A stretch of 64,000 nucleotides of DNA from positions 1 through 64,000 of the forward strand of contig JAZNNI010000094.1 in NCBI GenBank assembly GCA_045580145.1, in the 5' to 3' direction. Source of the stretch: UBA1738 sp045580145 (GTDB lineage: Bacteria > Bacillota > Clostridia > UBA1381). The notes beneath the pieces were generated by a model. It was not told where the DNA came from. It saw nothing but the letters and a program-made list of their open reading frames with translations, and did no database searches. Position numbers and translations under genes: made by a program. This document shows, piece after piece, positions 59,286-64,000 of the stretch. The first letter of the stretch is position 1, and every line of letters begins with the position of its first letter.

Positions 59286-60215
59286 TTATTTTAAGCTTAT
59301 AGCTTCTTTTGCCTTTTCACATATATTTTCAGGAGTTAAGCCATACATTTTGAAAAGTTCTGCCGGCTTTCCGCTACATCCAAACTTATCTGTACCGATA
59401 ACCTTTACAGGACACGGAGCAGCGCCTGCTGTAACCTCACAAACTGCACTTCCAAGTCCTCCATAGATTGAATGTTCTTCAGCAGTTACGATAGCGCCTG
59501 TTTCCTTAGAAGCCTTAATTATAATGTCTTCATCGATAGGTTTGATTGTGTGGATATTGACAACCCTTGCAGAAATACCCTCGTCAGCCAGCATTTCTCT
59601 TGCCTTTAGTGCCATTTCAACCATAAGACCCGTTGCAATAATTGTAACGTCCTTTCCGTCCGCAAGCTCCACACCTTTCCCTATTTCAAACTTATAGTCA
59701 GCCGAATTTACATCTTCAACTGCCAAACGGCCAAATCTCATATAAACAGGTCCATCGTGCTCGATGGCAGCTTTTACTGCAAGCTGTGCTTCAATGTCGT
59801 CAGCTGGGTTAATTACTACCATATTAGGAATACTGCGCATAAGTGCAATATCTTCAAGGCACTGATGTGATGCACCGTCTTCCCCTACTGAAATTCCGGC
59901 ATGAGTTGCGCCGATTTTGACATTCAGCTTTGTATATCCTATTGAGTTTCTTATCTGTTCAAAGGCTCTGCCTGATGCAAACATAGCAAATGTTGATGCA
60001 AATGCAATCTTTCCGCTCGCAGCAAGACCGGCTGCCACACACATCATATTTCCCTCTGCAATTCCTGTATTAAAAAATCTGTCAGGATATGCTTTTTTAA
60101 ACATTTCAGTCTTAGTAGATTTTGAAAGGTCAGCATCTAAAACGACAATTCTTTCGTCCTTGCCATATTCCACCAATGCACTTCCATATGATTCTCTTGT
60201 AGCTCTCTTTGCCAT
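59286..60215 (-). CDS. Transketolase, C-terminal subunit
   Basis: The 309-residue protein carries the pyrimidine-binding and C-terminal transketolase domains: FNTGIAEGNMMCVAAGLA near 48 (catalytic Glu), SVGEDGASHQCLEDIALM near 110 and EEHSIYGGLGSAVCE near 245. The N-terminal thiamine-diphosphate half is the separate gene upstream; their stop and start codons overlap (TAATG). Split transketolases are common in Clostridia and archaea. The pair shuttles two-carbon units in the pentose phosphate pathway. Confidence 0.93.
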   Translation of the reverse strand: MAKRATRESYGSALVEYGKDERIVVLDADLSKSTKTEMFKKAYPDRFFNTGIAEGNMMCVAAGLAASGKIAFASTFAMFASGRAFEQIRNSIGYTKLNVKIGATHAGISVGEDGASHQCLEDIALMRSIPNMVVINPADDIEAQLAVKAAIEHDGPVYMRFGRLAVEDVNSADYKFEIGKGVELADGKDVTIIATGLMVEMALKAREMLADEGISARVVNIHTIKPIDEDIIIKASKETGAIVTAEEHSIYGGLGSAVCEVTAGAAPCPVKVIGTDKFGCSGKPAELFKMYGLTPENICEKAKEAISLK

Positions 60216-61063
60216 TATAAACTCGCCTCCAGTTCTGCTATCTTATCATTAAGCTCATTAATTGCCTGATTATACTGCTCCTCATTAGGCGCAGCACCAT
60301 GCCAGCCGGCGTTATTCTCCATATAAGAAACGCCCTTGCCTTTAACTGATTTCATTATAACAGCTGTAGGCTGTCCCTTTGTAGCTTTTGCTTCATTTAC
60401 TGCTGCTTCAAGCGAATCAAAGCTATGTGCATCTGCCATAACAACGTGCCAACCAAAGCTCTCGAACTTCTTATCAATAGGTGTTGGGTTCATTACTTCC
60501 CTTATATCTCCGTCAATCTGAAGACCATTAAAGTCAACAAAAATTGTTAAGTTGTCGAGCTTATAGTGACTTGCAAACATTGCCTGCTCCCAAACCTGTC
60601 CTTCTTCCAATTCACCGTCGCCCAATACCGCATAAACTCTGTAATCCTTATTATCAATCTTAGCAGCAAGTGCCATCCCTCCAGCCGCAGATACGCCTTG
60701 TCCCAGAGATCCTGTTGACATATCAACACCCGGTACTTTATTCATATCAGGGTGTCCCTGTAAGTAACTATCTGTCTTTCTGAAAGTCGCCATATCCTCC
60801 TCAGGAATAAATCCCTTATGTGCTAAAACTCCATATAGCGCAGGGCAGGTGTGTCCTTTTGAAAGCACAAATCTGTCACGGTCAGCCATTTTGGGATTTT
60901 TTGAATCAACATTCATAACCTCGCAGTATAGATAAGTAAGTAAATCAGCAACAGAGAGTGAACCTCCCGGATGCCCTGATGATGCACTATAAACGGCTTT
61001 TAGTGCATTTTTTCTTACTTTATTTGCAATAATTGCAAGTTCGATAGCTCTTTTTTTGTCCAT
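60215..61063 (-). CDS. Transketolase, N-terminal subunit
   Basis: The 282-residue protein holds the thiamine-diphosphate domain: SSGHPGGSLSVADLLTYLY near 28, KGHTCPALYGVL near 70, GSLGQGVSAAGGMALA near 117 and the cofactor motif VLGDGELEEGQVWEQAMFAS near 145. It joins the C-terminal subunit to form the enzyme. SD: AGGAGGAAGAAAA. It lies 18 nt after mrnC, so it is read with the cys genes. Confidence 0.94.
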   Translation of the reverse strand: MDKKRAIELAIIANKVRKNALKAVYSASSGHPGGSLSVADLLTYLYCEVMNVDSKNPKMADRDRFVLSKGHTCPALYGVLAHKGFIPEEDMATFRKTDSYLQGHPDMNKVPGVDMSTGSLGQGVSAAGGMALAAKIDNKDYRVYAVLGDGELEEGQVWEQAMFASHYKLDNLTIFVDFNGLQIDGDIREVMNPTPIDKKFESFGWHVVMADAHSFDSLEAAVNEAKATKGQPTAVIMKSVKGKGVSYMENNAGWHGAAPNEEQYNQAINELNDKIAELEASL

Positions 61064-61081
61064 TTTTCTTCCTCCTAAGAT

Positions 61082-61471
61082 TTATTTTGCATTTTGAAAA
61101 GCTATTTCCATTAATTCGTTCAGCCTGTTTTCTTCTCCTGATAAGTGAAGGTATCCGATTAGTGCCTCAAAACCTGTGGCGCGCCTGTAATCGGTAAGGT
61201 CGGCATTTTTAGGGACTGTTGCAGACTTTGCATTTCTTCCCCGCTTATAAATTCCAAGCTCTTTTTCGGTAAGCATTGGCTCTATCACCATCATTGCATT
61301 GCTCTGTGCTTTTGCCTTAACATATCCAACATTTAAAACGTGCAATTTATGTGCCGGCATATCAGTATGCATAGACAGCACCTTTTTTCTTGTAAATACT
61401 TCATAGACGGCATCTCCGATATATGCAAGCACGAGCGCCGGATAAACCGACGGATTTTCTCCATTCATCAT
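61082..61471 (-). CDS. mrnC: Mini-ribonuclease 3 (Mini-III)
   Basis: The protein of about 129 residues is an RNase III catalytic domain without a dsRNA-binding domain. PALVLAYIGDAVYEVFTRKK holds the catalytic Asp, and RRATGFEALIGYLHLSG near 105 the catalytic Glu region. Mini-III matures 23S rRNA ends in Firmicutes. I chose ATG 61471, which overlaps the cysS stop as ATGA; an ATG 5 codons earlier (61486) is also possible. The order cysE-cysS-mrnC is conserved in Bacillus. Confidence 0.92.
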   Translation of the reverse strand: MMNGENPSVYPALVLAYIGDAVYEVFTRKKVLSMHTDMPAHKLHVLNVGYVKAKAQSNAMMVIEPMLTEKELGIYKRGRNAKSATVPKNADLTDYRRATGFEALIGYLHLSGEENRLNELMEIAFQNAK

Positions 61472-62874
61472 TCTGCGTATGACCATTTTACACCCATTGG
61501 TGTATCCTTTAATATAATATTTCTTGCCTTTAATTCATCACGGATTCTGTCTGCCTCTGCCCAGTCCTTATTTTTTCTTGCTTCATTTCTCTTTTCAATC
61601 AATGCTTCAATTTCACTGTCAACAGAATGTTCTTCTTTTTCTTCAAAAAGGCCAAGAACGTCACCGAGTTCGTGAATCATAGAAAGTGTATCCTCAACAA
61701 CCTTCTTTGCGTTATTTCCACTCTGAGACAGATTTTTGTTTGCAACAGAAACAATATCGAAAATTGCTGAAATGGCATCTGCAGTATTTAAGTCATCATC
61801 CATCGCATCACAGAAACGTTTTTTAGCCTTTAAAAGAGCTTCTGCAAGTTCTTTTTCAGATTCATTTAAATCCCGTTCGCCTGCTGCACCCAATAGGAAC
61901 TTCAAATTATCAATACAGGTGTAAACTCTCTCCATTGCAGATTGTGCCTGCTGCATAAGCTCATCGCTAAAGTTTACAGGGCTTCTGTAATGTGCAGATA
62001 GCATAAAGAATCTCACAACTTCCGGCTTGTATTTCTCGGTAATATCACGGATTGTAAAGAAATTGCCGAGAGATTTACTCATCTTCTGATTGTTTATATT
62101 GATATATCCGTTATGCATCCAGTAGTTTGCAAAACTGCAACCATTTGCACATTCTGACTGCGCAATTTCATTTTCGTGGTGCGGGAAAATGAGGTCTTTT
62201 CCGCCTGAGTGAATATCAATGCTTGCTCCCAAGAATTTATTTACCATTGCTGAGCATTCTATATGCCAGCCCGGCCTTCCCATTCCCCACGGGCTTTCCC
62301 ACGCAGGTTCTCCCGGCTTTTGTGCTTTCCAAAGTGCAAAGTCCATTGGGTCTTCCTTATCGTCTGTGACATCAATTCTTGCACCCGATTCAAGTTCTTC
62401 AAGCGGCTGATGTGAAAGCTTGCCGTAGTCATCAAACTTCTTTGTTCTGAAGTATACATTCCCGTCTACATTATATGCATATCCCTTTTCTTCGAGATTT
62501 TTAACAACATCAATGATAGCTTCAATATTTTCTGTTGCCTTTGGGTGAATTGTTGCTTTTTTAATTCCAAGAGCTTCTGCATCTTTAAAATATTCAGCAA
62601 TAAATCTTTCGCCAAGTTCTTTTACAGTTATTCCTTCTTTATTCGCACGGTTAATCATTTTGTCATCTATATCTGTAAAATTCTGAACAAAAGTAACCTT
62701 ATATCCCAAATATTCAAGGTATCTTCTCATTGTATCAAAAATGATAAACGGTCTTGCGTTCCCGATATGGAAATAGTCATACACAGTAGGTCCGCAAGAA
62801 TACATCGAAACCTCACCCTCTTTAATAGGGACAAATTCCTGTTTCTGCCTAGTCATTGTATTATATATCTTCAT
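61468..62874 (-). CDS. cysS: Cysteinyl-tRNA synthetase
   Basis: The 468-residue class I synthetase has YSCGPTVYDYFHIGNARPF near 26 with the zinc Cys and the H-I-G-H equivalent HIGN, then WHIECSAM near 200, HHENEIAQSE near 230 and KMSKSLGNF near 265 (K-M-S-K-S). Length is standard. It charges tRNA-Cys with cysteine. The upstream cysE gene, overlapping by 14 nt, links charging to cysteine supply. Confidence 0.97.
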   Translation of the reverse strand: MKIYNTMTRQKQEFVPIKEGEVSMYSCGPTVYDYFHIGNARPFIIFDTMRRYLEYLGYKVTFVQNFTDIDDKMINRANKEGITVKELGERFIAEYFKDAEALGIKKATIHPKATENIEAIIDVVKNLEEKGYAYNVDGNVYFRTKKFDDYGKLSHQPLEELESGARIDVTDDKEDPMDFALWKAQKPGEPAWESPWGMGRPGWHIECSAMVNKFLGASIDIHSGGKDLIFPHHENEIAQSECANGCSFANYWMHNGYININNQKMSKSLGNFFTIRDITEKYKPEVVRFFMLSAHYRSPVNFSDELMQQAQSAMERVYTCIDNLKFLLGAAGERDLNESEKELAEALLKAKKRFCDAMDDDLNTADAISAIFDIVSVANKNLSQSGNNAKKVVEDTLSMIHELGDVLGLFEEKEEHSVDSEIEALIEKRNEARKNKDWAEADRIRDELKARNIILKDTPMGVKWSYAE

Positions 62875-63532
62875 TTTCTTTTCCTTCCAAGTTCTTATTT
62901 TCTATTTCTTTCATCTTCTTTTCAAGTGCAGCCATATGCACAGAAAGTGTGCACATCTGCGACGAAACCGGATCTGGAATCGTTACCTGGTCAAGGTCTA
63001 CATCTACACGTATACCCTCACGTTTTACAATTCGTGCCGGAACACCAACACAAGTTGAATCAGGCGGAACCTCTGATAAAACCACCGCACCTGCCGCAAT
63101 CTTTGAATTATCTCCGACCGTAAACGGGCCCAAAACCTTTGCTCCACTTCCGACCATAACATTATTCCCCAAGGTAGGATGTCTTTTCCCTTTTTCCTTA
63201 CCTGTTCCGCCAAGCGTTACTCCCTGATAAATCGTACAATTATCACCTATAATTGTAGTTTCGCCAATGACAACACCCATACCGTGGTCTATAAAAAGAC
63301 CTCTGCCAATGGTTGCGCCCGGGTGGATTTCAATACCAGTCCAGAACCTTGTGCATTGTGAAATCCATCTCGCAATAAATTTTCTGTTGTGCTTATAGAA
63401 AAAATGTGCTGCTCTGTGCCACATAATTGCCTGTATTCCGGGGTAAAGCAGAAAAACCTCTGCCTTTGACCTCGCCGCCGGGTCACGCTCGAGGACTGCC
63501 TGCACATCATATGCAATATTTTTAAAGAGCAT
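62861..63532 (-). CDS. cysE: Serine O-acetyltransferase
   Basis: The 223-residue protein is a short CysE of the EpsC type. An N-terminal helical part has DPAARSKAEVFLLYPGIQAI near 16. The left-handed beta-helix has TGIEIHPGATIGRGLFIDHG near 64, VIGETTIIGDNCTIYQGVTL, the loop GGTGKEKGKRHP and VPPDSTCVGVPARIV near 155. It makes O-acetylserine, the cysteine precursor. It leads the cysE-cysS-mrnC-transketolase run, with its promoter at 63563-63591. Confidence 0.95.
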   Translation of the reverse strand: MLFKNIAYDVQAVLERDPAARSKAEVFLLYPGIQAIMWHRAAHFFYKHNRKFIARWISQCTRFWTGIEIHPGATIGRGLFIDHGMGVVIGETTIIGDNCTIYQGVTLGGTGKEKGKRHPTLGNNVMVGSGAKVLGPFTVGDNSKIAAGAVVLSEVPPDSTCVGVPARIVKREGIRVDVDLDQVTIPDPVSSQMCTLSVHMAALEKKMKEIENKNLEGKENEDI

Positions 63533-63562
63533 AATACACCATCCTAATTATTTTATATAATC

Positions 63563-63591
63563 ATTATACTATAAATAACAAAAAAAAACAA
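63563..63591 (-). promoter_or_regulatory. Promoter of the cysE operon
   Basis: TTGTTT (63591-63586), 17 nt, TATAAT (63568-63563) on the minus strand. The 30-nt leader has no room for a T-box. Confidence 0.55.
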
Positions 63592-63629
63592 GATTATTTC
63601 CAAGATTTATTTACTTAAATTCCAAAAAA

Positions 63630-63653
63630 AGAGTATGGAATTAACCATACTCT
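63630..63653 (-). terminator. Terminator of the SipL-like gene
   Basis: AGAGTATGG pairs with CCATACTCT around TTAATT, followed by TTTTTTT on the minus strand. Confidence 0.9.
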
Positions 63654-63671
63654 ATTATACGTTACAATTTA

Positions 63672-64000
63672 TCATACAGTTACCGGAATGATAAGCTTTT
63701 CGCCTTTGATTAATTTTGCATCTTCTGAAAGTCCGTTACAGCTTAAAATACTTTCACATTTTACGTGATATTTTTTTGCAATATCCCAAACATTGTCTCC
63801 GCCTTTAACAAAATAAATAACCATACCGCACTGACGGTCTGTAAGTTCTTTCATTTCAACATCTTTTACTACACGAATTATTGATTTTTTTATAATTTTC
63901 CCGCTTATTCCAATACCGCATCTTACCTCTACTGCATTTGATGAGCTTATTGTATAGCTTATATGCTCACAATCAACGCTGAGTAAAATTTCACAATCCT
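63672..64000 (-). CDS. sipL: SipL-like spore morphogenesis protein (SPOCS/DUF3794 plus LysM), C-terminal part
   Basis: The minus-strand frame is open from the right edge: it enters as DCEILLSVDCEHISYTISSS and runs to a stop at 63672. The first part, with SSNAVEVRCGIGISGKIIKK, fits the end of an SPOCS (DUF3794) domain. The last about 45 residues form a LysM domain (YFVKGGDNVWDIAKKYHV and LSEDAKLIKGEKLIIPV). SipL in Clostridia has SPOCS repeats followed by one C-terminal LysM and recruits SpoIVA for spore coat assembly. The start lies outside the window; internal ATGs are not starts. This is the best sign that the organism forms spores. Confidence 0.8.
   Translation of the reverse strand, partial: DCEILLSVDCEHISYTISSSNAVEVRCGIGISGKIIKKSIIRVVKDVEMKELTDRQCGMVIYFVKGGDNVWDIAKKYHVKCESILSCNGLSEDAKLIKGEKLIIPVTV

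Overview
This window is chromosomal DNA from a low-GC, anaerobic, spore-forming member of the Clostridia. The evidence is AT-rich spacers, strong AGGAGG-type ribosome sites, TTGACA-17-TATAAT promoters and U-tailed terminators. In addition there is a pyr operon in Bacillus order with a PyrR-type leader, rubrerythrin, a flavodiiron protein with rubredoxin, a GTP-type PEP carboxykinase, SLH-domain surface proteins, and a partial SipL-like spore morphogenesis gene at the right edge. I cannot name the species.

Layout. 1-3756: pyrC-carA-carB (minus strand) behind a PyrR-type attenuator. The CarA glutaminase triad is destroyed. 3900-6828: rubrerythrin, a Gfo/Idh/MocA oxidoreductase and a divergent, frameshifted AraC regulator. 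6869-18052: HAD phosphatase, GlpP, malic enzyme, an Ldh2-type dehydrogenase, a giant frameshifted surface SGNH esterase and PEP carboxykinase. The carboxykinase, dehydrogenase and malic enzyme could form a malate shunt from PEP to pyruvate. 18279-21694: AzlCD, a PAP2 protein, a CrtO-like acyltransferase, GNAT and small proteins. 21687-29888: a housekeeping run rimP-nusA-ylxR-ylxQ-infB-rbfA-nrnA-trmR-trhP plus an XRE regulator. 29921-34448: cell-wall genes (deacetylase, two LCP ligases), then a NusG_II/Gx-transporter pair behind a structured leader. 34473-40666: a MacAB-like exporter co-transcribed with an SLH protein.

40842-50797 is the most unusual part: nine tightly packed genes on one strand between one promoter and one terminator. 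They encode a FucI/AraA-like isomerase, a GlcD-like FAD oxidase, a GlcF-like Fe-S protein lacking its CCG cysteines, a class II aldolase, a PfkB kinase, an IolB-like isomerase, a DUF4867-like protein, an FGGY kinase and a single-chain EtfB-EtfA fusion. It reads as a complete catabolic pathway for an unidentified sugar or sugar acid, with a flavin-based oxidation step, and it has no transporter or regulator of its own.

50968-64000: a MATE exporter behind a pseudoknotted leader resembling a mepA/guanidine-IV riboswitch, an SdpI/SdpR pair, a CDP-alcohol phosphatidyltransferase, tRNA-Glu(CTC), a heterodimeric ABC exporter, flavodiiron protein plus rubredoxin, and the run cysE-cysS-mrnC with a split transketolase. 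The right edge holds the C-terminal part of the SipL-like gene. All calls come from reading the sequence; no database search was run.
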